In this document: one piece after another, positions 10,306 to 20,850 of the stretch | How the letters are laid out: the number at the start of each line of letters is the position of its first letter | How positions within the stretch are numbered: the first letter of the stretch is position 1 | Assembly (NCBI GenBank): GCA_037127315.1 | Contig: JBBBDQ010001124.1 | Span: 1,959,501-2,023,500, forward strand | DNA length: 64,000 nt | Source: Ascarosepion bandense | Taxonomy: Eukaryota; Mollusca; Cephalopoda; Sepiida; Sepiidae | Direction of reading: 5' to 3' | The notes under the pieces: model-generated | The model's input: the letters and a program-made list of their open reading frames with translations, nothing else | Database searches by the model: none | Told to the model about the DNA's origin: nothing | Translations under genes and position numbers: made by a program

Positions 10306-10859
10306 AAAAAGAAAAAATGTGTAACAATTATAAAAATCTGTATGTGACCCTGGTGAAGCACATACTATGCAAGTAAGGGAAAAAGTCGTTTGCATTGACT
10401 CAGTGATCCCGAATATAGTCGAGTCTTTTATTTAGTACCACAGATTTGTTAGTTGGCAGACCTTAACCAGTTGGGCATGTCCCTAGCGGATAATACATGG
10501 GACATCTAAGTTCACGAACGGTATAAGTGGGGAAGCATCATGGCTGGGCGTCAAAAAGTTTTCTTCTTAATTTTTTTAGAATTTGAAGTATGTGGTAGCG
10601 AAAATAGTTTAGGAGTTTCTTCGAGATACTCGGGAATTCCTTCAGTCGGATATTGTCTGAGAATTATCCGACCTGAAAGTACTTTTTACTAGGCCTCCAC
10701 ATACAAGTTTAAGTGCTGCCTTTACCAAAACCTGTCAACATATTGTACATATTTTAGTTGTGATGCATGTGCCTGATATACCTTCATCAGCAGACTGGGT
10801 GTTATGATGGGTATATTGAGGGTGTTTTATATATTTGTACCCCACTGTTACTACTTTTT

Positions 10860-10861
<2 letters not shown>
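10306..10861. other. Unassigned sequence
   Basis: No gene recognised. Confidence 0.5.

Positions 10862-10908
<47 letters not shown>
10862..10908. repeat. (TA)n microsatellite
   Basis: Long TA tract bordering the inverted repeat at 10909-11156. A matching TA tract lies on its other side (about 11159-11219). Confidence 0.95.
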
Positions 10909-10911
<3 letters not shown>

Positions 10912-11156
10912 GGTTTTGAAGGCTATCACAATGCGTTTAGTAAAATAAAGGAGGATAAAGAAGTTGTTGGGTATTACCTATTTATTATTCATTAATATTT
11001 CGGAATCGAAATCTCATCTTCAGGATGGTAAAAGAGCTGTTCTGAAGATGAGATTTTGCTCTCGAAATATTAATGAATAATAAATCGGTAATACTCAACA
11101 CCTTCTTTACCTTCCTTTATTTAACTAAACGCATTGTGATAGCCTTCAAAACCTAC
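10909..11156. repeat. Long inverted repeat (about 118-bp arms), PLE-terminus-like
   Basis: The left arm (10909-11028) begins gtaggttttgaaggctatca. The right arm (11039-11156) is its near-perfect reverse complement ending tgatagccttcaaaacctac. Only about 10 bp lies between them, so a single strand would fold into one long hairpin. Both arms, read outward from the centre, start ctgaagatgagatt and continue to cgaaatattaatgaataa. This recalls the CUGANGA...GAAA pattern of hammerhead-bearing PLE ends, but the cores are incomplete. TA tracts flank both sides. Confidence 0.8.
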
Positions 11157-11162
11157 AAATAT

Positions 11163-11222
<60 letters not shown>

Positions 11223-11320
11223 GATACATTGTGATAGTCTTCAAAACCTACCCACACGTCTAATATTAAAATGCTTCAAGCAAATTACAAAACTCTCCTT
11301 TATATATATAATATTGATAG

Positions 11321-11525
11321 GACAACTCAACGCATATTTAGAAGATTATAAATTGACTTACATTGTCTCGTTCAGACCGCTGAAAAAAATTAACTTAGAA
11401 TATTTTTTAAATATTTTGAGGGAATTTACTTATTTTTCAACGGTCTGAACAAGACAATGTAAGTAAATTTACACTGTTGAAATCAATCTTGATTTATAAC
11501 CGTCTAAATATGTGTTGAGTTTTTC
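11321..11525. repeat. Second long inverted repeat
   Basis: The left arm contains aactcaacgcatatttagaa and ttacattgtctcgttcagac. The right arm contains gtctgaacaagacaatgtaa and taaatatgtgttgagttttt. The arms (about 65-85 bp) match imperfectly. The outer motif gagtttttctctcaatattt recurs near 7505, next to another TA tract, so this is a dispersed terminal sequence. Confidence 0.7.
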
Positions 11526-11632
11526 TCTCAATATTTTGTAATGTTTTGGATAATATCCATGGAGCTCTCTATTTTTATCTAATTAATAATTTCTATGAAT
11601 TGAATAAAATCTGTCTTAACGGGTCTGCCATC

Positions 11633-11637
<5 letters not shown>

Positions 11638-11674
<37 letters not shown>

Positions 11675-11738
11675 TTGAGCACTCTAGCTATTGGGTACAT
11701 ATATATATATACCCAATAGCTAGAGTGATCAAATTTCA
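11638..11738. repeat. (TA)n tract plus 30-bp-arm palindrome
   Basis: After a TA tract (11638-11668), the arms tgaaatttgagcactctagc (from 11669) and gctagagtgatcaaatttca (to 11738) pair across a short catatatatata loop, with one small mismatch region. Confidence 0.85.
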
Positions 11739-11804
11739 TTTTTACTGAAATGAGCGATGCATACACGCTAGAGTGGCTACTGTTTTTCAAAGTCTACCTT
11801 TCTT

Positions 11805-11990
11805 CCAGGGGTGCTCAATCAGGGTGTGAGAGCGTAAATATTGTCATCCGCAGACAGATCTGTTTCGCTGTATCACAGCTCATCAGTACGTTAGACTCCG
11901 ATTGCTACACAACCCAGGCTCGAAACCCGACCGATTTGGCCACGGGGCGTTCGGTGGAAGAAGGTATTTTTTTTTGTTTTTGTTTTTGTT
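11805..11990 (+). mobile_element. tRNA-like / SINE-like sequence
   Basis: A good box B (ggctcgaaaccc, about 11918-11929) sits in non-repetitive sequence followed by a T/GTTTTT-rich stretch and a (TA)n tract. No clear box A is seen at the usual distance. SINE identity is a weak inference. Confidence 0.3.
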
Positions 11991-11995
11991 TTTTA

Positions 11996-11998
<3 letters not shown>

Positions 11999-12055
<57 letters not shown>
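11999..12055. repeat. (TA)n microsatellite
   Basis: About 28 TA units. Confidence 0.95.
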
Positions 12056-12062
<7 letters not shown>

Positions 12063-12409
12063 GTCACGCTAGGTGGGGTCATTTTTCTCATGTCTTAATT
12101 TATAATACTCAATAGTAGGTATATCGATATATATATATGTTGCCGTTATTTTAGATGTCATATCGATAAAAACGCTTTGACGTCATTTTTGACAGCATGG
12201 GCCAACCTGTAATAATAATAATCATGAACTCATAAACTTTGGATATGTGCACAAAATAAGATTTTTAGTTTGTAAAATGAGAAAATATTACGATATATAA
12301 GGTACACAAAAACAAATGGCGTTTAGAACTCAAGCAGAAATTATGCTTTTTGAAGCTTCACGGTTGAAACGTTAAAATGAGTTTTGTTTTTTGTTTTTTT
12401 CTTTTTTTA
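12056..12409. other. Unassigned AT-rich sequence
   Basis: No gene recognised. A short (TA)n lies at about 12127-12138. Confidence 0.5.
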
Positions 12410-12790
12410 ATCATTTCGCCCCAGGCAAGGCATTAAAGCCACTAAGACACAATAAGTTATTGAGTGTGAAAGAATAAGAAAAAAAGAGAAACATTATTAA
12501 AGAGCGAGAACAATAAAAGAAAAAGAATCAAGAAGACAGACAATAACATTTGATATTGCATTTAAATTTTTGAAGATCAAAGTTAACCGGAAAGCATAGA
12601 GCCGGAAGAGAGTTCCACAAGCAAGAAGTGTAAGAAAAGAAACTATTAGCATAGAAATTACGGTTGCATCTAGACATCTCAACTATAAAAGAATAAGACC
12701 TTCTTATCATTCTAGTTCTGCACTTACATTCATAAAGTCTGGGCACCATAGCGGAAAGTTCATCTGAACAATTACCATGAAAGTATTTAT
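12410..12790 (-). pseudogene. 3' end of LINE, C-terminal ORF fragment (same family as 7575)
   Basis: On the minus strand, 12749-12528 reads CKCRTRMIRRSYSF, then FYANSFFSYTSCLWNSLPA and FPVNFDLQKFKCN. This is the same L-W-N-S-L-P C-terminal block as at 7575-7915. Downstream (minus direction) the tail ends near 12440-12410 in the reverse complement of taatcatttcgccccaggca, the family's 3' terminus. The upstream RT is missing (5' truncation). Confidence 0.75.
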
Positions 12791-13999
12791 AGAAGAGGCC
12801 TACGGAAACTACATTACTTCATGAGGACGGTAAACTGCTTCCAACATCAAGGCCTCTGATTTGAAGGTTGTGAGGAGCATGGAACCACCTCTTAATTGCT
12901 ATTGTTCTCAGGTCCACTCTGACCCGGAGTGGTAGTACCTGTTAAGGTCCCAGCTATGGGCAAATAACTAACCCCCAAACTGGGATCAAAACACTATGAA
13001 AGTATAAAAATACACTTTTATAGAATTATATACATAAAAATAGACTTTTATAGAAATATATAAATAGAAATAGACTTTTATAGAAAAATACACATTTTTA
13101 AGGAAAAATATTATCAACAATACATTTTTAAAGAAAAAAAAATTATTCTTAGGAAAAATCTTTTTAATACAAAACTAGAAGACATTTTCAGTTTTCTGCA
13201 AAAAAAAATTCATTAAAATCTGATTAAATCAACGTTCTCACTATAACTGAACATTTAAAAAACACCTTAAAACCCTACCTTTTTGGCATTCAACAACCCA
13301 CAGAGGTTGATAAGCCGTTAAACAAAACTCAAACAGTATTAGGAATATGACTGAAGCCAAGATGCCAGGTCAGAAACGATATATTTATCATAATGCAGAA
13401 AAAGGGAAAAAGGAAAATAAGGAAACAATGATTATACAGAAGTTACGCGTACATTATTACGATGCTGCACGTAACTCTTCCAAAGTACAATGTTATTAAC
13501 GAAACATATTGAATATGAAGAAAATTTCTGAGCCTCAAAAAATATTAATATGAAAAATACTGATGAATATGAAAAGAAAAATTATTTAAAAAATGGTTGA
13601 CTGGTTCAGAGTTTGCTGAAAATAGGCAAAAAAAAAAATCAGAAACAACAACATGAGTTACGAAATGAGAAAAGCAATGCAAATATGGCGGAAGATTAGA
13701 AACTAAAAACAAGCATCAATGGGAAATATAAAAAATGCGACAAAATAAATAGGAAGAAAGAAAAAATAAAACATGAAATAAATGAACAAACAAGAAATAT
13801 TAAATGAAGAATTAAAGGAATTAAAGAAAAGATTTTACAAATTGGCGTGAATTTAACCGTCCGAAATGAATTAATATACTCTGTTGAAATAGTTATAACA
13901 TCAATGCAGAAAACCTAGGAAAACAAAAGCTAACCCCAGAAATGAACATAAATCATCATTATGGAAAAAAGAGTAATGTTTTGCAGGTAAGACTCAATA
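12791..13999. other. Unassigned A-rich sequence with a short 30-bp tandem
   Basis: No gene recognised. Three 30-bp units containing acttttatagaa lie at about 12995-13095 (unit marks at 13011, 13041 and 13071). The rest is A-rich on this strand with no coding frame of note. Confidence 0.6.
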
Positions 14000-14516
14000 T
14001 CTAAACTTATTTATAAATGGAACTTTGTCTCTGCGCGCACGCGCGTGTGTGTATCCGTTATCTATAGACTCCGAACGGCTGAACCGATTTTCTTGAAAAT
14101 TTACACAGTAGTATTATAAGCGTCTGCGAGTGTTCTTAGCTAGGTTTTGTGTCGAGGTACCCCCGATAAATATCGAAAATCGATTATCGAAAAAATCGGG
14201 TTATAGAAGGAGTGGTCCGGTTTTAATCAAATTTGATACACTCATAGACAAAGACATAAGAAACAATATTCAGAAGTTTCAAGGTTGCAGTTCTTAAAAT
14301 AGTACAGAAAATCGATAATATATATATATGTATAAATCCATACCAGGAAATCAAAATTTGACTTACATCCATTCATTTTTCTTTCAGTCTACGGTTTCGC
14401 TTTAACTGGAAACTTTTTAGTCTTTTGTGCCAACGTCCAAAGAGTCTGAACTCCAGAACCATGGATTAGTTCTAAAGCTTTCATTACACCCGAGCAACGC
14501 CGGGCTATACTGCTAG
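14000..14516 (+). mobile_element. Non-autonomous Helitron, copy A
   Basis: The 5' end is TC (tctaaacttatttataaatg), inserted after A. The 3' end has a GC-rich hairpin (cccgagcaacgccggg, 14489-14504) 7 bp before the terminal CTAG, and T follows. This is the hallmark Helitron 3' structure (palindrome, then CTRR, at an A/T target). The same ends occur in copies B (19940-20669) and C (34139-34385). The inside lacks a Rep/helicase frame, so it would move only with help. Internal motifs include cgaggtacccccgataaata and gaaaatcgattatcgaaaaa. Confidence 0.8.
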
Positions 14517-15734
14517 TTAGATCATAAGTATCATAAGTGAAAAAAAGAGGATTGTTAAAAATGAATCATGTAGGGATAAGAAATTAAGAACGAAAAGCAT
14601 TGTGGGAAAACCCAACTAAGAAAAATTCACAAGTCAGTGAGAAAAGCTAATTCTGAATGCTGACTGGATTAAAAACATCAAATTCACCTATGATGTATTT
14701 TCACGCCTAGGTGTGAAAAGCTTCGCCGGAGCCAGCATCATGAGAAGTTTAACTATTTGAACCACGACGCTAACCTGTCAAAAGGCAGTCAGCATGAGAG
14801 CGCTGAACCTCGTGGCAATGTAACGAAAGAAAATTCAAGAAGCCGACCCGGACGCAGGGCACGTCACAGTTTCATTCGATCTCTTCTTCCAATTCTCTTT
14901 TATTCTTTTTCACTCCACGCCGAGAACAAATGAACACGTGTTAAGTACCACTCCTTTAATTGTTTTGCCTTCTCTTTCTCTCAACCTGTCGCGACCTATT
15001 AAAAAGAGGAAGGAACAAATCCTTTACATTCCGCTACTACACAACCATGAACTCTAAACTTCTGCGGACATTTTAAATACTTATATTACTACCACGAACA
15101 TTTTCTTCAACTGTTGATACCCGAAACTCTAATTGCACATTAACTTCTACAACTTGTGTTGATATTTCCTTTTAAAAAATTTCCATTTTAAAATGCAAGA
15201 TATATATTTTATTCTTGCACTATTCCACACAATTCCACATATTCCAATCAACCGACAACCAACCTTCTGATAATTCTGATGATGAATAATCCGGATGAAA
15301 CTTGTAAACTGTAGGGAGTTCAGTTATGTCTGACACAAGGCCAAATCAAAGAAACATTAACCATCTCCTTACGCTACTAACATGCATATAAAAAAAAAGG
15401 AAAATGCTATACCAACTGTAAAAGGTTCTAAAATGATATATCCAAGTAAACGCACAAAGAAGAGATAAGAGAAAAGAAAGACATTTTATTAAAAAAAAAG
15501 ACAACACATTCAAAACTATGAAAACTCCTTTAGGAAAATGGAGAAAATGACAAATCCTACAGAAGAAATACCATAAACAGAGCAATGAGAGAAAGCAAAA
15601 GAATGCTAGAAATATCGCAGGATGGCTTAAGGACACAGAGCCGAAGTATATATCAAGAAAGAGATAAACATGAGGGGAATAATGTCTACAGTGAAAAATG
15701 TCCAAATTCTACCTCAAACATTAAATAAAATTGT
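14517..15734. other. Unassigned sequence upstream of the Gypsy element
   Basis: No gene recognised. A 119-codon minus-strand frame (15346-15705) has Phe/Leu/Ser-rich, low-complexity composition and no motif, so I treat it as fortuitous. Confidence 0.5.
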
Positions 15735-16017
15735 TGTAGAGTAGCTAACACCCCTCTAGCGCTCTCAAGATGGAATAGTCTATGGACCAAAGCTATAAAA
15801 ATGAAGACTAATAGCAGTCTAGGATTTCAGCGTCTCATTGACAATTACTATTGGAGTGTGTTCTCTGCGACTCGAACGACTTACTCTCTCCTCTCTTCTA
15901 CTATTTGTTCTTCTGTCTTATGATGTTTGTCTTATTTGTATTAATATCCCTTAGCATGGATACTGTGCTGTAGATATTCAGCATATATTTTCTGGGTATC
16001 ATTTTGCCATCTCGGCG
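15735..16017 (+). repeat. 5' LTR of the Gypsy element
   Basis: It starts TGTAGAGTAGC. It contains ctctagcgctctcaagatgg and attgacaattactattgga, matched by the 3' copy. The 3' edge is approximate because both LTRs continue to catctcggcga, where a primer-binding site would be expected. Confidence 0.7.
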
Positions 16018-16352
16018 ACGAAGAAATTTCACTATTTATTATAATAGTGGTGGATAAAGATTTTTTTTTTTTCGACTGGCGAAACCAGTACGTCGAAAAA
16101 AAAACCTACACCAGAAACAATAGACTGGTGACGAAGAAATCAACAAACAAAATCTATATACCACAGATTTGGCTACGTAGATTTCCAACCAGCAAATCTA
16201 TAATAACAGATTTGGCGTCGAAAACTAGGACAGCGGTTGTGCCAAAAACATTCGTAAAGATTTAGTAACGAAAACGAATAGCGTATCGACAATTTCAAAA
16301 TAATCAGGAACAACAACAAATTTAAAAATGGAGGACTTCCAGAAATGATTCC

Positions 16353-17040
16353 TTGAATTTCTTAAACAACAAAAATCAGCACAAAAACATTTTTAAACAA
16401 CAAGAATTAGCACAAAAACGGCAAGAAAAGCAACTTGCTATACTGTTGGAAATTTTCTCGAAAAGAGAAACAAGCCCAGATAAACCAGATACATTTTCTC
16501 AAGATTCTGTGCTTAAATCAATTGAAAATTATACATATAAACCTGAAGAGGATGTTACATTTGATATTTATTATCACAGGTTTGAGAAGATTTTGTTCAA
16601 GACTGCTTGAACGGGACAGACGATAAGAAAATTGGTTTACTATCAAGATCCTGAACACGAAAAATACAGAAACTATATTGTACCAAAACAACTTGGAGAA
16701 ATTACGTTTGAAGAAACTATCCAGATATTGTCTAAATTTTTGGGGAAACGCAGTTCTATATTCAACATGCGATGGCGTTGCTTGAATTTATCAAAAACGA
16801 TGTTGAAGATTGCACAACGTTCGCAAATATAGTAAATAAGGAGTGTGAAAAGTTCCGACTGAATGAATTAAGCACGAATATGATCAAGTGTTTATTTTCT
16901 ACAAGGATTAACCTCACCAAGCGAAACAAAAGAAAGTGCGAGACACTTAACAAAGTTGGAGCAAGACCAGGAAACGTCTCTACAAAAATTGGCTGAGGAA
17001 TGTCAGAGATTTGTAACTTAACAAAAGATACCGCAAATAT
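16353..17040 (+). pseudogene. Gag of the Gypsy element (frameshifted)
   Basis: The first piece (16353-16610) has a Gln/Lys-rich start (KQQELAQKRQEKQLAILLEI) and then YKPEEDVTFDIYYHRFEKIL. The latter resembles the capsid N-domain block (F..YDPEEG.TF..WY.RYE..F) of Gypsy Gag proteins. Downstream pieces in shifted frames carry DPEHEKYRNYIVPKQLGEIT (about 16645-16705), EETIQILSKFLGKRSS and TFANIVNKECEKFRLNELS (about 16817-16874). In life Gag packages the element RNA into particles. At least two frameshifts and several stops break it. Confidence 0.75.
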
Positions 17041-17094
17041 TACCAACGTGATATATCATATATTAGAAAAGTAAAAACCACAAAATAGGAAAGT

Positions 17095-17175
17095 TAAAAT
17101 AAATCCATGCTACGGTTGTGGTCAGTTATATCTATACAAAAATTGTCCATTCAAAGATAAAAATGCTTCAATTGT
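17095..17175 (+). pseudogene. Zinc-knuckle (nucleocapsid) remnant
   Basis: The residues PCYGCGQLYLYKNCPFKDK can be read here. Their C-x2-C-G-x-x...C spacing fits a CCHC zinc knuckle in which the His of the consensus is now Tyr. A T20-plus tract follows (about 17191-17213). Confidence 0.65.
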
Positions 17176-17318
17176 ATTTATAAGGGTCATAATTTTTTTT
17201 TTTTTTTTTTTTTGTAAAAGAAAAGTAAAAAAAAAAGTATGGTTCATCATTCCATGGGTGAAAAATCGCAGAAAAAACAAAATTCATAAACGCCCGATCG
17301 AATGAAACGGAAGTAAAA

Positions 17319-17642
17319 ATGCAAATTGACACAGGGTCACACCTAACAATTATTAATGTGGATACATGGAATAAAATTGGTAAAATATGCACATCTAAAA
17401 AAATTGCCAAAGGCATATCAGGCAAAATACTTGAATTTCTCGGTGAAATTTATTTAAACGATGGTTTTGCAAAAGAGAGCAAATTAACAGCCTGTGTCAT
17501 ACAGCAAATGCAAAACCTCTTCGGCATTGATTGGATGGAAAAGTTTGATTTATTCAATATTCCTATGAACACATTTTGTAACAATGTTGTTGGATCATCT
17601 AATGACAGAAAATTTCAAACGGGGTTCCCAGATATTTTTTGA
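17319..17642 (+). pseudogene. Aspartic protease region of Gypsy Pol
   Basis: The frame opens MQIDTGSHLTIINVDTWNKIG. D-T-G-S is the catalytic triad motif of retroviral-type aspartic proteases and follows the usual L-x-I/V lead. Later residues NLFGIDWMEKFDLFNIP match the flap-to-linker block that precedes RT in this lineage (LxGxDW...F.L). A stop at 17640 separates it from RT, so Pol is broken here. The frame probably continued upstream without the present Met; I kept the Met start only because the upstream frame is closed. Confidence 0.8.
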
Positions 17643-17689
17643 AGACCTAGGATTTTACTCTAAGGTTAAAGCAAAGTTTGAGTTAAAAG

Positions 17690-18420
17690 AAAAGGTAACT
17701 TCAGTGTTTTGACCTAAGCGACCGGTACCATTCGCTGTACTAGAGGACATAGACAAAGAATTGGAACGCCTAGAGAAATTAGGCGTTATAGAAAAAACAA
17801 ATTACAGTCAATGGGCAAGTCCAACAGTATATGTAAAGAAAAAATACATCCTAGTCTGCGCCGACTACTCTACAGAATTAAATGAACGCTTCAAACAACA
17901 TAATTACCCTTTACTTTCAGCAAAAAATATATTTGCAAAACTGAATGAAGGAAAAAATATTAGACTTGTCAGAAGTATATTAACAAATTCCGATGGACGA
18001 AGAGTGTGCAAAAATATTAACTATAAATACGCGCCATGGTTTGTTTAAGTTTAACATTACCGCTTGGAGTTAAAGTAGCACCTGCAGCTTTTTAACAAGC
18101 AATGCACACGATGCTAGATGGTTTGGATTACACTATGGCATATTTTGATGATGTGTTAATTAAAAGCATAGACCGTAATGAACGTGAACGAGGTGTTTAA
18201 AAAGATACAGGATTACGGTTTTAATCTCAATATAGATAAGTGTCAGTTCTTTCTACTAAAAATGAATTATTTAGGTTAAATTATTGGTGACAAAAGTAGA
18301 GGGCCGGATCCTAATAGAACAAGTGCTATAAAAAAAACATGCCAGCACCTACAAATATTGCATCCTTACAAGAATTTTTACGATTAGTGAACTATTATAA
18401 TAATTAAATTCTTAACATAA
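17690..18420 (+). pseudogene. Reverse transcriptase of Gypsy Pol, broken
   Basis: 17740-18020 reads PFAVLEDIDKELERLEKLGV, then IEKTNYSQWASPTVYVKKK and LVCADYSTELNERFKQHNYP. These are the classic N-terminal RT blocks, including the C-A-D-Y/F-S motif. After a frameshift, GVKVAPAAF-stop-QAM precedes TMAYFDDVLIKS. The YFDD catalytic box is at 18141-18152 with both aspartates intact. The thumb follows (EVFKKIQDYGFNLNIDKCQF, about 18194-18250). The motif A aspartate region is lost near 17960-18000, so the enzyme would be dead even without stops. Confidence 0.85.
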
Positions 18421-18439
18421 ATGAGCTCAGAGCACCTCT

Positions 18440-18665
18440 GAATAAATAGTTTATCAATAGCGCACTACGACCCAAGCAAGGAAATATATGGAGCAAGTGA
18501 CACTAGCAAGTTTGGGTTAGGGGACGTATTGTTTCATAAACAAAATGATGTAAAACTGAAGACTGTTTATCACTGCAAACAGGCTGCAAAGACGAAAGCG
18601 ACTATCTTACTTAACTATTTCTTTGGAGTATTTACCCTTAAAAAAAAATAGCGCAGGCAGATGGT
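18440..18665 (+). pseudogene. RNase H remnant of Gypsy Pol
   Basis: The reading HYDPSKEIYGASDTSKFGLG is followed by DVLFHKQN. The block corresponds to L..YD......DAS..GxGAVL, with the first catalytic Asp retained in ASDTS. The remaining RNase H motifs are eroded. Confidence 0.7.
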
Positions 18666-18759
18666 TTATCGAGATTAATTCCAAGAATGACCGAACCATT
18701 GGAAGAAACAGTAATAGCTTCATTGGTTTGTGAATCAGAAATTAAAAAAAAATGTTATG

Positions 18760-19110
18760 TATAACACCGTGAGAGAATAACCTGTAACCTGTTGTGGTGG
18801 ACAGCTTTTCAAAATGACTAAAATATTCAGATACAAATCGCCAACAACAAAAAGCACAAAAGAATTTCTAAATGAATTGTTTGCAAGATTTGGTGCACCA
18901 GATACGATCGTATCGGACAACGGAACGCAATTCTCATCAAGGGAATTCAAAAATTTTTGTAAAATGCATACAGTGACTTATCTGATATCCGTACCCTACC
19001 ATCCAATATCTAATGGGTTGGTAGAACGATTTATAGACGTTTTTAAAAGAGCAAAAAGAAGAAAGGCAGATAAACCAACTAAAAAGAAGGTACACTACTA
19101 AACAGCGTAG
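18760..19110 (+). pseudogene. Integrase core of Gypsy Pol
   Basis: The intact stretch 18814-19101 reads SPTTKSTKEFLNELFARFGA, then PDTIVSDNGTQFSSREFKNF and ISNGLVERFIDVFKRAKR. The second catalytic Asp (residue 35 of this frame, in SDNGTQF) and the Glu (residue 71, in GLVERF) are 35 residues apart, the D-D(35)-E spacing of retroviral-type integrases. The first Asp and the zinc-binding HHCC domain lie upstream in broken sequence. The C-terminal region degrades before the 3' LTR. Confidence 0.85.
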
Positions 19111-19277
19111 GGAAGAACCGATGGAAGTAATATACATGTTCGACGTGCTGATGCCTCTAAAGGTACAACAAGGACGCTTAGGAAGGCGATAAAGGAGAGC
19201 TACGGGAACAATCGAGATCGATCTTAAACGAAGAAAATATCTCCCCCATGGGACGAAACATTTCAGGAAGAAGGTAT

Positions 19278-19518
19278 TGTAGAGCAGCTAACACCCCCTA
19301 GCGCTCTCAAAATGGAATGGTAGCTGTTAAAATAAAGACTAGTTAATAGCAATCTGGAATTTCGGAATGTCATTGACAATTACTATCGGACTGTGTTCTC
19401 TGTGACTCTATCGATTTAACTCCTCCCTTCAACTATTTGGTGTTTGTCTTATTTGTATTAATATCCATGAGCACGGATATTGTACGGTAGATACTCAGCA
19501 CACATCTCGGCGATGCAC
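19278..19518 (+). repeat. 3' LTR of the Gypsy element
   Basis: It starts TGTAGAGCAGC after a purine-rich ggaagaaggta that could be the polypurine tract. It shares tcattgacaattactat and gtcttatttgtattaatatc with the 5' LTR and lacks about 24 bp present there near the 3' side. Confidence 0.7.
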
Positions 19519-19524
19519 AAAAAT

Positions 19525-19939
19525 AAAAATGGAAATCCTCTGGAATAGATAAAGCGCCTAACTTCTGGTTCAATGATTTTTTTCCCATTATGCACAAACC
19601 ATTAACAAATCTGCTTTCTGATACTATCAGCAAAGCAGAGCAAGACCCAAAGAAAGGCTAATCTAAAGCATTCTTTATTTCATCCCCAAAACGTTATAAC
19701 ATTGCCAACTCCAATCACTGACCATTTACATAGTCATACGCAGCATGCAAGACACTCACATTGATTTTATATAAAAAAAAAGCAGGAATGTATGAATTTC
19801 TTAAAATTAATAACAATATCCCAGAAATTCAAAATGATACAAAAAGGTTTTTCCAGTTGCAAAAATCAGTTCCTGATCAACAAGATGCAATAAGAAAATT
19901 GCCGTTCAAAAAAAGAATTTAAGTAATGCCACATCTAAA
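19525..19939 (+). pseudogene. Non-LTR retrotransposon RT, part 1 (before Helitron B)
   Basis: Broken plus-strand translation gives DKAPNFWFNDFFPIMHKPLT, FFISSPKRYNIANSNH and, in shifted frames, CKTLTLILYKKKAGMYEFL and LPFKKRI. This corresponds to the LINE RT block that runs from P-D-x-I-x-N-F-W to L-I-P-K...N-Y-R-P-I...Y-K-x-L-T...L-x-x-N. It stops just before the palm motif A, where Helitron copy B begins. The rest resumes at 20670. Confidence 0.65.
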
Positions 19940-19960
19940 TCTAAGCTTATTCATAAATGG

Positions 19961-19999
<39 letters not shown>

Positions 20000-20669
20000 C
20001 TATAGACTCCGAAACGGCTGAACCGATTTTCTTGAAAATTTAAACAACTGTACTATAAGCATCTGCGAGTGTTCTTAGCTAGGTTTTGTGTCGAGGTACC
20101 CCCGATAAATATCGAAAATTGATAATCGAAAAAATCGGGTTAATGAAGGAGTGGTTCGATTTTAATCAAATTTGATACACTCATAGACAAAGACATAAGA
20201 AACGATATTCAAAAGTTTCAAGGTTGCAGTTCTTACAATAGTGCAGAAAATCGATAATATATATATATATATAAAAAAGGCAAGATGTTTGTGTGTGTGT
20301 CTGTTTATCTGTCTGTATGTCTGTATTTTTTTTTTTTAGCCCTTTTATTTTAGTTTTTGCTTCGGGTTTGGCTCTAAGTAGGTATAATTGTAGTTCTTAG
20401 TCTCAGCTATGATACCATTTACTCAGAGGACTTATTTAGCCTTCAAAATTCAGTTTACGACGAAAAAAACTTATTTGATATCGATAGCAGGAAATCAAAA
20501 TTTGACTTACATTCATTCATTTTTCTTTCAGTCTACGGTTTCGCTTTAACTGGCAACAACTATTGCTTTTTAGTCTTTCGTGCCAACGTCCAGAGAGTCT
20601 GAGCTCCGGGACCATGGATTAGTTTTAAAGCTTTCATTGCACCCGAGCACCGCCAGGCTATACTGTTAG
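19940..20669 (+). mobile_element. Non-autonomous Helitron, copy B, inserted in a LINE
   Basis: It starts TCTAAGCTTATTCATAAATG and ends with the imperfect hairpin cccgagcaccgccagg followed by ctatactgTTAG, with T after. It aligns with copy A over both ends. It also carries a (TG)n tract (about 19965-19996), a second TG/TC-rich tract, T-runs (about 20328-20336) and about 200 bp absent from copy A, including the segment shared with copy C (gaggacttatttagccttca). No Rep/helicase frame is present. LINE RT sequence lies on both sides. Confidence 0.8.
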
Positions 20670-20850
20670 TACACTATAAAAGAAAGTTTTTGATAAAGTC
20701 CTGCATGACAAAAGAATAAAATTTCCAGAATAAACATTTCTCCCACTCTGATTAATGTTTTTCGAAGTCAGTTTTAAAAAAGGCAAGTGGAAAACTTTCT
20801 TAATCCTCAACCACCTTAATATTATATTAGTTGGAATAACTAACTTGGGA
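20670..20850 (+). pseudogene. Non-LTR retrotransposon RT, part 2 (after Helitron B)
   Basis: Immediately after the Helitron, tataaaagaaagtttttgat and then aaagtcctgcatgac can be read, with one frameshift, as Y-K-x-x-F-D-K-V-L-H-D. This is the LINE palm motif A (D-Y-K-K-A-F-D-S-V-P-H). It is followed by SPTLINVF and WKTFLILNHLNIIL in other frames. The catalytic motif A Asp is still legible. The sequence then runs into the tandem block at 20850. Confidence 0.6.

Larger units (their letters stand above)
15735..19518 (+). mobile_element. Gypsy (Metaviridae-type) LTR retrotransposon, degraded
   Basis: Two diverged direct repeats serve as LTRs: about 15735-16017 and about 19278-19518. Both start TGTAGAG followed by agctaacacc and share tgtcttatttgtattaatat and catctcggcga. 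Between them, in the usual order, are remnants of gag, a zinc knuckle, aspartic protease, RT, RNase H and integrase, all on the plus strand. The span of about 3.8 kb is shorter than a typical 5-kb element, pointing to internal deletions. Multiple stops and frameshifts make it inactive. LTR divergence (substitutions plus a 24-bp indel near the 3' side) suggests an old insertion. Confidence 0.85.

Noticed and set aside
11321..11525. Hammerhead ribozyme in the second inverted repeat
   Set aside because: No CTGANGA and GAAA pair with a plausible stem II could be found on either strand.
7209..12115. Open frames containing long Tyr-Ile runs
   Set aside because: They are translations of (TA)n tracts.
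15346..15705. 119-codon minus-strand ORF as a membrane protein gene
   Set aside because: Composition is low-complexity Phe/Leu/Ser from A-rich DNA on the other strand. There is no motif or supporting context.
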